Shown one piece after another: positions 32,379-42,640 of a stretch of 64,000 nt of DNA; position 1 is the stretch's first letter; each line of letters starts with the position of its first letter. The DNA lies in assembly GCA_963383645.1 (NCBI GenBank), contig OY726572.1:23629292-23693291 (forward strand), read 5' to 3'. This DNA is from Muscardinus avellanarius. Lineage: Eukaryota; Chordata; Mammalia; Rodentia; Gliridae. The notes under the pieces are model-generated. The model did not search any database. It was not told the origin of the DNA and worked only from the letters and a program-made list of their open reading frames with translations. The position numbers were made by a program, and so were the translations under genes.

Positions 32379-32442
<64 letters not shown>
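32306..32442. repeat. (CT)n polypyrimidine tract
   Basis: About 137 nt of nearly pure CT with few interruptions, next to the tail of the following reverse SINE. The complementary strand is GA; the open frame across it is a repeat artefact. Confidence 0.97.
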
Positions 32443-32600
32443 TATTGGGAATTGAACCCAGGGGCTTTCTACCTCTAAGCTACACCCACAGGCCAATCTC
32501 ATTTTATTTTTTATTTTGAAACAGGGTCTCGCGAAGTTGCTGAGTCTGGTCTTGAACCTGTGATTCTCCTGGCTCAGCCTCCCTATGCTTGGCTTGAATC
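32443..32600 (-). mobile_element. Dimeric B1/ID-type SINE, truncated
   Basis: Reverse copy: TTGGGAATTGAACCCAGGGG ... TAAGCTACACCCACAGGCC (ID-like), linker, then AACAGGGTCTCGCGAAGTTG ... GATTCTCCTGGCTCAGCCTC (B1-like, shortened). The long CT tract sits at its 3' tail. Confidence 0.88.
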
Positions 32601-32639
32601 CTATTTTTAAGTACATTCCGGAAAAAAAAAAAAAAAGGA

Positions 32640-33735
32640 ACTGATGGGAGATATATTTGTTGAATTCTTGGATGTTAATAATACTCTCTCCCTAGAGTAT
32701 ATTAAATATGCTACTCCATTTTCTTCTGGCTTAAAGTGTTAGGATTTAAAATTTTTTGATAACCTAAATTTTCTTCTGTAATAAATCACTTGCATTTTTC
32801 CTTACGTGCCCCGGATATCCTTTCTTTTTCTTTAAAGTCCAGCAATTTATCAGAACATGCTTTGGTATTACTCATTCTAGTTCAATATTCTTAGGTGTAC
32901 AGTGTGTTCCTTTATTAAGCAGTTTTGATAAGAATATTTTCCTTGACTTATGGCTCTGAGTATCTGTTTTGTTCTAGTTCTTCAGTTTCTTTCTTTGGGT
33001 ATTACTATAGGCTGTATGTTAGATTATTTTTGCTTATCTTTGATGCATGCCATCTTTTTGCTTTTTAAAAAATACGCTCCCTTCACATTTTATTTTCCTA
33101 CGGTATTTTTACTGTTTTATTTTCTTTCCATTCCTTCAACTTTAGTATTTCATTTGTGCAAATTATTTCCTTTACTTCAAGTTCGTTTCTCAGTTCTATC
33201 ACCTCCATCTGAGCTTTTCTTACTCTATTCTGATTCGTATTATTTTTCATGTCTCCTATTATGGTCCCAGGGTCTTTTAGCTCGTTTTCAAAACAGTGCT
33301 GACACTTTTGACTGAGCCTGTGACAGGTCTTTATGATATGCTCCATTTTCTGTAGAGGTATTATTTTGCCATCCTCTTTGCTGTTCATTTTTTGGGAGGG
33401 TTGAGGGGGAGCTGGGGATTAGACTCAGGAGTGTTTTACCTCTGAGCTATACCCCAGCCCCTATTTATTTGTTTTTGAAACAGGATCTCACCAAGTAGCT
33501 GAGGGTTTCACTAGGTTACAGGTTTGGCCACAAACCTGCCATCCTCCTGCCTCAGTCTTCCAAGTATTGAGGGTACAGGTGTGTGCCACCAGCCCCAGCT
33601 TTGCTCTTTTATTTCTTATTGTACTTTTTGTATAGGATTTGACCTTGATGCTTCTCAACTGTGCGTTTATGGGTGAAATTAGTTTTCCTGAGCTTTTGGG
33701 AGTCAGGAGCTTTTCCATCTTCATAGCGCTGCTTC
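32640..33735 (-). mobile_element. Old L1/HAL1-lineage ORF1 remnant, interrupted by a SINE
   Basis: On the minus strand, 33388-33098 stays open for 96 codons (start MNSKEDGKIIPLQKMEHIIK, then a Glu/Lys-rich region with LRNELEVKEI suggesting a coiled coil). Downstream, the minus-strand words CTGATAAATTGCTGGACTTT AAAGAAAAAG and GAAAATGGAGTAGCATATTT AATATACTC resemble the end of an ORF1 C-terminal domain as in HAL1 or old L1. A reverse SINE (33405-33600) splits it from further remnant up to about 33735. No ORF2 is seen beside it. It could also be an unidentified old pseudogene. Confidence 0.45.
33405..33600 (-). mobile_element. Dimeric B1/ID-type SINE inserted in an ORF1 remnant
   Basis: Reverse copy: GAGCTGGGGATTAGACTCAG ... 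CTGAGCTATACCCCAGCC, a TTTATTTGTTTTTG linker, AACAGGATCTCACCAAGTAG ... GTACAGGTGTGTGCCACCAG. The ORF1-like sequence continues on both sides. Confidence 0.88.
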
Positions 33736-33791
33736 TGCTCTCTCATTCAAAAACATGGCAGTATGTTTTCTGAGATTTCTGGCTGGTTGTA

Positions 33792-33793
<2 letters not shown>

Positions 33794-33829
<36 letters not shown>
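33794..33829. repeat. (GT)n microsatellite at a SINE tail
   Basis: About 18 GT units directly before the reverse SINE that starts at 33830. Confidence 0.97.
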
Positions 33830-33831
<2 letters not shown>

Positions 33832-34217
33832 GTTACTGGGAGTTGAACTGAACCCATAGGCAATTCTAGTCCAATTTTATTTTTTTTTAAATTTTTTAAT
33901 TTTTTCAATTTTTGGTGTTACTGGGGATGGAACCTAGGGGCCTTCTACTTCCGGGCTACACTCCCAGACTTATTTTATATTATATTTGGAAACAGGGTCT
34001 CTTAAGCCCGCTGAGGCTGGCTTCGAACCTGTGCAATCCTCTTGTCTCGGCCTCCCAAGTGTGGGGATTAAAAGCGTGTGTCACTACGCCCAGCCTGTTT
34101 TATTTTTATTTTGAAACAGGGTCTTGCTAAGTTACTAAGAGTCTCCCAAAGTTATTGAAGCTGGCCTCAAGCCTGTGATCCTCCCATCTCAGCCTCCCAA
34201 GAACTGGGATTTCAGCT
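33830..34217 (-). mobile_element. Dimeric SINE split by a second SINE
   Basis: The outer copy's ID-like half (GTTACTGGGAGTTGAACTGA ACCCATAGGCAATTCTAG) lies at 33830-33880. Its B1-like half (AACAGGGTCTTGCTAAGTTA ... CCTCCCAAGAACTGGGATTT) resumes at about 34097 and ends near 34217. Between them sits a complete second copy in the same orientation. Confidence 0.8.
33885..34096 (-). mobile_element. Dimeric B1/ID-type SINE nested in another SINE
   Basis: Complete reverse copy: T-rich tail, GTTACTGGGGATGGAACCTA ... CGGGCTACACTCCCAGAC, AACAGGGTCTCTTAAGCCCG CTGAGGCTGG ... GTGTCACTACGCCCAGCC. A TTTTATTTTT word occurs on both sides, consistent with a target-site duplication. Confidence 0.85.
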
Positions 34218-34688
34218 CTGTCTACTTTTAATTGGACATTTTCTTACTTATTTTGTCTCTATTATTTGTTTCCTACTCAATACGGATACTGATTTCATTT
34301 GCAGCATTTCCTTCAGGATGAACACTTTTTCCAGGAAGGAGGCTTGGTGGCTAGCCTGGCCCCTTCAGATCTTGCCTGGGCCCTGGCTCACACACCTCTG
34401 GATGGGGCCACGCCCTTCCCCATTCAGCAGCTGTTCTCACACTAGCTTTCTGTCCTCATACTAATGCTCCCACACATATCTGGTAGCTGTGATATGAGGT
34501 AACACTTTGTCCTTATTCACTTGTATTTTGGGGAACAACCGGAATAATTTATCATCAAATTTTATTGTAAACAGTGTTTACAAGAGTTTTGGGTTGTATA
34601 TAGAATTTATTTGTTTTTTAATGTAGGGAATCAGAGAGCAAGCAAACAAACAAACAAACAAGCAAACAAAGAAAAAATATGGTGCCTT

Positions 34689-34938
34689 AAACTGGGTGCG
34701 GTGATGCATGCTTGTAATCCCAGCATTTGGGAGGCTGAGACAGGAGGATCGTGGTTTGTGAACAGCTTCAGCCATGACTTAGTGAGGTCCTTTGCAACTC
34801 AGTGAGACCCTGTTTCAAAATAAAGACTGAAAAAATAGGGCTGGAGTGTAGCTCAGAGGTAGAATGCTCTTGGGTTCCATTCCCAATACTGCAAAAAAAA
34901 ATTATATATATAAAAAAATATATATAAAAATATATATA

Positions 34939-34986
<48 letters not shown>
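34689..34986 (+). mobile_element. Dimeric B1/ID-type SINE with long TA tail and target-site duplication
   Basis: Plus-strand copy: CTGGGTGCGGTGATGCATGC TTGTAATCCCAGCATTTGGG ... CTCAGTGAGACCCTGTTTCA (B1-like), then GGGCTGGAGTGTAGCTCAGA GGTAGAATGCTCTTGGGTTC (ID-like), an A-run, and a TA-rich tail up to 34986. ATATGGTGCCTT flanks it at 34677-34688 and 34987-34998. It is antisense to ALK. Confidence 0.93.

Positions 34987-34990
<4 letters not shown>
34900..34990. repeat. TA-rich tail with (TA)n array
   Basis: TATATAAAAA-type units followed by about 24 TA dinucleotides at 34943-34990, forming the tail of the preceding SINE. Confidence 0.97.
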
Positions 34991-34992
<2 letters not shown>

Positions 34993-36066
34993 TGCCTTTA
35001 CCACTATCATTACCTCTCCCCCAGAGTCCTTGAAAAAAATTATAGCTTAAAAAATCATAGCTCATTTGCTGTGATTAGGCCCTTTATAGCATCTATCTGG
35101 TTGGATTCCTCACCTGCATTTCTACTGCTGGGGAAGCAGGTTTTTTATTTCACTCCAGAGATATCTCCAATGACCATGGCCTTGAACTTAAAGCTACATC
35201 ATCTTGCGCCTTCTTTGGATACAGCCTGCTAAGTATAATTTTATCTTTTCGTTGTAATACCACCTTGACTTAATGAGTTATGTAGGGCTATTTGGCCCTA
35301 CACAAAATGGTCTCACGTATAAATATTTTATATGGACTCATTTTCTTCTCTCTCTGCTTTCTCACAACTTCAGCATGGCTGTCTATGTTTGATGGGATTT
35401 TATAACCAATGTCAGGTGAGGCTGTGAGAGTAGCCCTCTACCTACCTGTCTGTGTTTTAGGCTGACGGGCACCTAGGTTTTATATCACAGTGTTGGAAGG
35501 TATTTGCATTTTGGCTTTCATATTGAGTGGATGGTGGAAGGGACTGGAAGTCTAGCCTCAGAAAAAAGGATATTACTACGACTTTGACTCCCTTTCCCAG
35601 TACAGCGAGGGCTGGGAATGCTGAGGCCTTCAATTTCAATGTGTTTAATCATAGTGCATTTGTATAACATTGCCATCCTCCAATAAACTTAGCTCCTCAC
35701 AATCACGGTAGGTCAGGAGGTAAGGAAGGGAGAAAATTGTTACTTTTATCTCATAAGATAGCGCGTCATGTAGAAAGCTAAACAATAGGCCCGTGATTAT
35801 AGAGCCAACCTGAGGCTATGTGGGGAGGGATGTGTTATGCTCGCTTTTTCTACAACACAAACAGCTTTCAGGTGACATGTCCATGCTTCCTCCAGTTTCT
35901 TTCTCAGACTTAATTTATTTGCATGCATGTGCATGCACATTCTATACACAAGTGTGCTCATGAACACATGCTCCTGTGTGCACCTGTGCTTGTGTATGCA
36001 CACATGTGAACACATACACATCCTCCACAGTCCCATTTATTTATGCAAATATTTCTGGGCATGTCT

Positions 36067-36085
36067 TTATTATTATTATTATTAT

Positions 36086-36133
<48 letters not shown>
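36067..36133. repeat. (ATT)n microsatellite at a SINE tail
   Basis: About 20 ATT units with one interruption (TTTTG), directly before the reverse SINE at 36134. Confidence 0.97.
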
Positions 36134-36336
36134 TGTAGTACTAAGGATTAAACCCAGGGGGCATTCTACCTCTGAGATATACCTCTAGTCCTTTTTTATT
36201 TGTTTGTCTTGAAACAGGGTCTTGCTAGGTTTTTGAGAGCCTAGACACATTGCTGAGGCTGTCTTCAAACCTGCAATCCTCCTATCTCAGCCTCTCAAGT
36301 ACCGGGATTACAGGCATGTACCACTGCACCCAGTTT
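36134..36336 (-). mobile_element. Dimeric B1/ID-type SINE
   Basis: Reverse copy: GTAGTACTAAGGATTAAACC CAGGGGGCATTCTACCTCTG AGATATACCTCTAGTCC, then AACAGGGTCTTGCTAGG ... GGGATTACAGGCATGTACCA CTGCACCCAG. Confidence 0.9.
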
Positions 36337-37566
36337 ATTTTTTTTTGAAGTTGGGAAGTTAAGGTGGTAAGAACCATTATGACACAGCCCTGCCTTTTCC
36401 TAGATGTGCTCACAGAGGCTCTTGCTTTTACTTTTACATCTTGGCCTTTTTTTTTTTTTTTTACTCCACACGCAGTTCCTCTATACAGGTGAGATGCCTG
36501 ATAATGCTGAGGTATCTCAGGGCACAAAGATCAGTAGCCAGTGGCCCTTCCTGCTGGGAGCTAGATAGAGAGGAAGCTGCCAGTGAGCTAGCTCCCCGTC
36601 AACAGGCGGCTAGTCCCAGCTGTTGAGATAAAAGCTGCTTTCAGGACTGAATTACCCTAAACAGCTCTGACACCCAGCAATCGGCAGGAGTTTAATGGCT
36701 CCTGGGATGGCGGCTGTGTTGCGTGCTCAGTCACCCCCTGCCCCCCAAGGGAAAGTCAGCAACACATGGGAAAACAGAAAGGTCGCAGAGAAAAACACTA
36801 TCCTGAAAGCAGAGCTGTAAAAATTAAGTTAAGGGAGGCCTTGGGGCTAATTGAGTTATTCCCAAGTTGGCCTCCAGCCAAAGCTGTGCTAATAAAGTAT
36901 TTGATGTTGACATGGGTCCCTAAGACTCCCTAAGACTCGCCCATCTGCGGTTACACATAATGGATTTGCTGTTGAGGTTTAAGTGGGAAGCGGTGGTGGT
37001 TCAGATATCAGCTTCGCCCCACTGAGGCCCCAAGGGTGATGGACTTCTGCTCTTGTAAGTTCTTATGTGAAAACTGGAAGAGAAGATTTGATCCAGTGCA
37101 TCAGGGTTATGCCATTAGGATTTGCTGCCTCCCAAGAGAGGCAGAGAGGCCAACCCCTACACTGCTTTACTCTCAGTAGCTCTTGCTTATTGATTGGACA
37201 AACACTCAGAATGAGTGAAATCCTTTCAAAGGTCCTTGGGACTGTAGCCCTCTGGCAGATGGACAGACAAGTGGTTTGACTGCCAGTCTAGGTCTCAGAG
37301 CCTCTAAGATGAATTGGAAAATGGGGTGAGGAATCCCAAAGCCAAGGTTAGAATGGAAAGCAGAGAGAAGAGGACTATGTAAGGCTACATGGCTGGAGGA
37401 AAGAAGGGAAATGATGGCTTTCTCTTGTCCCACTTGCAAAGCAGTTATGGTAGCTGGAGATGCAACAGCCATTTTGCAACCACAGGACAATAAGCATGAA
37501 GAAAAGGCCAAGAAGACCACAGAGACCTGAGTCCTGGCATTAGCAGGCACTAAAATGATGACAACC

Positions 37567-38592
37567 GAGAACTTCCGGGAAGCTGGTGACCGAGAAAAGC
37601 AGCATTTATGAGTCCTGCTAACAATCCATCTCTACTGCCACAAAATCAGTGCTTTTCATAGCCAGAAAACACCATCAGCAGAGAAATAAAAACTGTAAAT
37701 ACAAGGGAGAGAGAAAAAGAAGGCTAGAAGAACAACCAGAGACCAGAAAAGAAACCAGCCCGCATTGCGGCAGCAGAGCCGCAAGGCGCCATTTTGCTTC
37801 GCAGCACCAGGCTCCAGAGAAGAAAGGGACTCAGAACAGAGCTCAAAACCAGAAAAGAAGTATGCCAGCCTCATATCCGAGGGCACAGCAGTAGTGCCAT
37901 ATTGCCAGCAGTAGTGGCGAGTTCATCGTGCTTGCAACAGCTCCAGATCAGCACACTCAATAACCCACCAGGCTCCAGAGAAGAAAGATAAACAAGGAGC
38001 TGAAGTGAGCAGCTACGAATCATATGGGTGTAATTCAGCAGTTTTTTCAGCGCAAATAATGTCTAAAACTCCCAGTGGCCAAGCTCATCACGCCCCCCAG
38101 GGACTCAGGATGGAGCTCAAAACCAGAAAAGAAATATGCCAGCCTCATGCCTGCTTAGGGCGTGGCAGCAGTGCCATATTGCCAGAGGCGGCAGTGAGTT
38201 CACCACACGCGCTCAGCTCCAGATCAGTGTACTCAATAACCGTAAGTAAAATTGTGGCCCCTAAAGGAGAAATCCCAGTATTGTACCCCCAGGGACTTGT
38301 GCAGCCTTGATAATCTCCCTTGGTCTGAGACTTTGCAGCCCAACCCAGTGAAGGAGTATCAGTGGCAGAGATACCACACAATAGTCGCAGCTCCCTGTGG
38401 GAAAACCCCCAGCCTGGTGCCCCCGTGGTCTCGTGTAGCCTCCATTAACACCCTGGGTCTGAGATTTTGTGATATAACCCAGTAAAAGAGTAGTGGTGAC
38501 TGAGATTACCACAGACTCGAGATCCAGAGCACCCTAAGTGAAGTCACAGTGTGCCAGGGAAGAACCCAGATAAGACACAAACTTCTGAAATT
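37567..38592 (+). promoter_or_regulatory. L1 5'UTR with internal duplication of about 274 bp
   Basis: Two related blocks, about 37826-37967 and 38100-38245, both read GGGACTCAG...GAGCTCAAAACCAGAAAAGA, followed by TATGCCAGCCTCAT, GTGCCATATTGCCAG and a (C)AGCTCCAGATCAG ... ACTCAATAACC block. The starts are 274 bp apart. Repeated promoter units are known in other rodent L1 5' ends. Promoter activity is inferred from position only. The initial GGAAGCTGGTGACC carries changes relative to the AAGATGGCGACC of the copy at 58421. Confidence 0.7.
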
Positions 38593-39475
38593 ATGGGAAA
38601 GAGGAATGACAATGGAGCAATGAGTGCCCACAACTCCACAACATTAGAACTGGATAACACAGAAATTCAGAGATCTCTAGAAGATCAAATCAGGAAAATA
38701 ACTGTAGAAATAATACAGGACCTTCAAAAAGAATTTAGAGTTTAAAAGAAATAAAGGATGCAATCATTGAAGTAAAGGTGTCAATTCAAAGTATAATTGA
38801 TTAGACCACATGGAGAATAGAATCTTGCTCCTAGAAGAAGATCACTCCAAAAATGAACTCATAGTTTCTAATCTAGAAAAAAATATCCGACAGCAGGAAT
38901 GTGACATTGAAGAAATATGGCCCATGTTAAGAGAGCTAACCTAAGAATAATTGGAATAGAGGAGGGAAAAGAAGGTGAAACCAAAGGGATCAACAATCTC
39001 TTCAAGGAAGTAATAGCAGAAAATTTTCCAAACATAGAGCAAGAGGTCGATAGACAGGTCCAGGAAACTTATAGAACTCCCTTTAGACAGGATCAGAGAA
39101 GAGGTTCCACATGCCACATAATTGTCAAAATGACCAATGTGAAAGCCAAGCAGAGAATCTTAAAGGCAGCAAAAACAAAGGGCCAAGTGACATTCAGAGG
39201 CAAACCAATTAGAATCACTCCAGACTTCCCAAACCAAGTCATGAAAGCCAGAAGGGCATGGAGTAACATATTCCAAACTCTGAAAGAAAACAACTTCCAG
39301 CCAAAAATTTCCTAGCCAGCAAAACTATCTATCAAATTAGATGGGGAAATAAGAAGCTTCCATGACAAACAGAAACTGAAGGAATTTATGTCTTTAAAAC
39401 GAGCACTAGAGAAAATACTCAAGGAGATTAACTACAAAGAAGAAATAGGTAATACACGCCAGAACCAAAAAAAAA
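38593..39475 (+). pseudogene. L1 ORF1 remnant (RNA-binding protein), broken
   Basis: It starts MGKRNDNGAMSAHN and has a Leu/Ile-rich coiled-coil-like region, but a stop after KEFRV (about 38743) interrupts it. A second open block at 38917-39315 contains the ORF1 RNA-binding and C-terminal region (RANLRIIGIEEGKE ... KGQVTFRGKPIRITPDFPNQ). Further stops follow PKIS. ORF1 protein normally coats L1 RNA as a trimer; this copy cannot encode it whole. Confidence 0.9.
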
Positions 39476-39551
39476 AACCAAGATTTTCCATCCAGCAGAC
39501 AAATAAGAAAAGAAGAATAAACAGTATCTCAAACAGAAATAAAATCTTAAC

Positions 39552-42500
39552 ATGTTAGGAATTAAAAATTATCTCTCAATAATCACACTGAATGTAAATG
39601 GCCTCAACTCCCCAATAAAAAGACATAAAATGGCAAAATGGATTAAAAACCAGAATCCATCCATCTGCTGCTTACAAGAAACACACCTTACAAGTAAAGA
39701 CAGGAACAAACTCAAGGTAAAGGGCTGGGGCAAGGTAATCCATGCTAATGGAACTCAAAGGCAAGCAGGAGTAGCAACTATGATTATCAGACAAGTAAGA
39801 CTTCAAACCCAAATGTATTAGAAGAGACAAAGAAGGTCATATTTTACTGGTAAAAGGAATAATGCAGTAAGAGGAAATATCAAAAATCAACATATATGCC
39901 CCAAACATAGGTGCAGCTACTTTCATAAATCAAACTTTTTGGGACATGGAGTCACACATAAATCCCAATACAATAATACTGGGAGACTTCAACACACCTC
40001 TCACAACATTAGACCGACCTTCCAGACAAAAGGTCAGTAAAGATGCCTCAGAACTAAAGAACACCATTAATCAAATGGACCTGTTGGACACATATAGAAT
40101 ATTTCACCCAACTACAGTGGAGTTTACATTTTTCTCAGCTGCTCACGGAACCTTCTCCAAAATAGATCACATCCTGGGACACAAAATGAGCACTAGCAAA
40201 TTAAAAAAATGTTACATACTTCCCTGTGTCATTTCAGACCATAATGGAATGAAACTAGAAATCAACTATAAGAAGACCCAGAGAAACAACATAAACATAT
40301 GGAGACTGAACACCACACTTCTGAATGAAGAATGGGTCATGGAAGATGTAAGAGGTGACATCAAGAAATTTCTAGAAACAAATGAAAATAAAGATACAAC
40401 ATATCAAAACCTCTAGGACACTTTGAAGGCAGTATTAAGAGGAAAATTTATAGCACTGAGTGCTCACATAAGAAAAACCGAAAATCATCAAATAAATAAC
40501 CTAATGGCATACCTCAAAGCCCTTGAAAAACAGGAACAATCTAATCCCAAAGCCAGTAGAAGACAGGAAATTATTAAAAATCAGAGCAGAGCCGGGCGTG
40601 GTGGCGCACGCTTGTAATCCCAGCGCTTGGGAGGCGAAGACAGGAGTATCGCACAGGTTCGAAGCCAGCCGTGCATGCTGGCTTAGGAGACCCTGTTTCT
40701 AAATTAAAATATAAAATAGGTCTGGGAGTGTAGCCCGGAGGTAGGAGGGCTCCAGGAACCCCAGTACCACCAAAAAAATTAAAATAAATAAAACCAGAGC
40801 AGAAATTAATGAAGTAGAGAATATAAAAACAATACATAAAATCAACAAAAGCAAAAGCTGGTTTCTCGAAAAAATTAACACGATCAACAAACCACTAGTC
40901 AACCTAATGAAAAACAAAGAGAGAATCAACCCAAATTATGAAGATAAGAGATGGAAAAGGAGGCATCACTACTGACAGTGTAGAAATCCAGAGGTTTATC
41001 AGAAACTACTTTGAAAAACTATACTTCAACAAAATGGAAAATCTGGAGGAAATTGACAACTTCCTAGATAAATACAAGCTTTCTAAGCTGAGTCAAGAAG
41101 ATATAGAACACTTAAACCAACCAATAACAAAGAGATTGAAACAGCAATAAAGAGCCTACCATCAAAGAAAAGCCCAGGATCAGATGGTTTCCCAAGTGAA
41201 TTCTATAACACCTTTATAGAAGAGCTAATACCAATACTCCTCAATCTATTTTGTAAAATAGAAAAAAACGGAATTCTCCCAAATACATTCTATGAAGCCA
41301 ACATCACATTAATACCAAAACCAAACAAAGACAGTTCAAGGAAGGAGAACTATAGGCCTATATCTTTGATGAATTTGGATGCAAAACTGCTGAATAGAAT
41401 ATTAGCAACACACATTCAAAAACACACAAAGAAAATCATACACCATGACCAGGTAGGGTTGATCCCAGGGATGCAAGGCTGGTTCAACATATGAAAATCA
41501 ATCCATTTAATTCATCATATAAACAGAACCAAAGACAAAAATCACATGATCATTTCACTAGATGCTGAAAAAGCATTTGATAAAATCCAACATCCATTTA
41601 TGATAAAAGCACTGCAGAGAATTGGAATAGAAATCTACAATAAGCCCATCGCCAACATCATACTAAATGGGAAAAACTTCAAGAATTCCCCCTAAAAACA
41701 GGAACAAGACAAGGATGTCTATTATCACTACTTCTCTTCAATATAGTACTTGAGACTTTAGCCAGAACAATAAGGCAAGAGAAGGAAATCAAAGGAGTAC
41801 AAATAGGGAAAGAAGAACTCAAACTTTCACTATTTGCAGATGACAGGATACTATATTTAGAAAACCCAATAAAATCCACACACTTTCAGCCAATTGATTT
41901 TTGACAAAGGGGCCAAAAGCATACATTGGAAAAAAGATACTCTCTTCAACAAACGGTGTTGGCAAAACTGGTTAACCATATGCAGAAAATTGGAAATTAA
42001 TCCCACTTTCTCACCCTGCACAAGAGTCAATTCAAGATGGATCAAAGAGTTGGAAATCAAATCAGAGCACTTGAAGCTCCTTGAAGAGAGCATAGGTCCA
42101 ACATTGCAACACATAGGCACAGACACTTTCTCAACATGACCCCAAAGGCACAACAAATTGAAAGGAGAATCAATACATGGGATTGCATGAAACTGAAGAG
42201 CTTCTGTTCAGCAAAGGAAACTGTCAAGAACCTCAATCGAGGGCCAACAGAATGGAAGAAGATTTTTGCCACCTACCCCTCTGAGAGAGGACTAATATCT
42301 AGAATATACAGAGAACTCAAGAAACTCAACACTAAAAAAAATTATCCAATAACAAAATGGGCAAGCGAACTAAATAGACACTTCATGAAAGAAGAAATTC
42401 AAATGGCCAGTAAATGCATGAAGAAATGCTCAACATCATTGGCAATCAGAGAGATGCAAATCAAAACTACCCTGAGATTTCACCTAACTCCAACTAGAAT

Positions 42501-42640
42501 GGCAATCATTCAAAACACAAACAACAACAAATGCTGGCGAGGATGTGGAGAAGTGGGAATCAACAGATGAATGGATTACAAAACTGTGGGATATGTACAC
42601 AATGGAATTTTACTCAGCCATTAAAAAACCTCAATGACAT
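39552..42640 (+). pseudogene. L1 ORF2 remnant (endonuclease/reverse transcriptase), broken and internally deleted
   Basis: It begins MLGIKNYLSIITLNVNGLNS, the usual L1 endonuclease start. Further blocks show [18 protein letters not shown] and the SDH motif of the endonuclease, then the reverse-transcriptase core ending with [13 protein letters not shown] at about 41832-41871. The text then jumps straight to [20 protein letters not shown], skipping roughly 240 residues of the family. A second gap after CWRGCGEVG joins to LWDMYTMEFYSAIK at about 42565-42628. Several stops and frameshifts and one SINE insertion also break it. Confidence 0.92.
40591..40790 (+). mobile_element. Dimeric B1/ID-type SINE inserted into the L1 ORF2
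   Basis: Well-preserved plus-strand copy: GCCGGGCGTGGTGGCGCACG CTTGTAATCCCAGCGCTTGG ... GAGACCCTGTTTCTAAATTA, then GGTCTGGGAGTGTAGCCCGG AGGTAGGAGGGCTCCAGGAA CCCCAGTACCACC and an A-rich tail. AAA(T/C)CAGAGCAGA flanks it at 40578-40590 and 40791-40803. The intact CpGs in GCCGGGCGTGGTGGCGCACG suggest it is among the youngest here. Confidence 0.95.
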
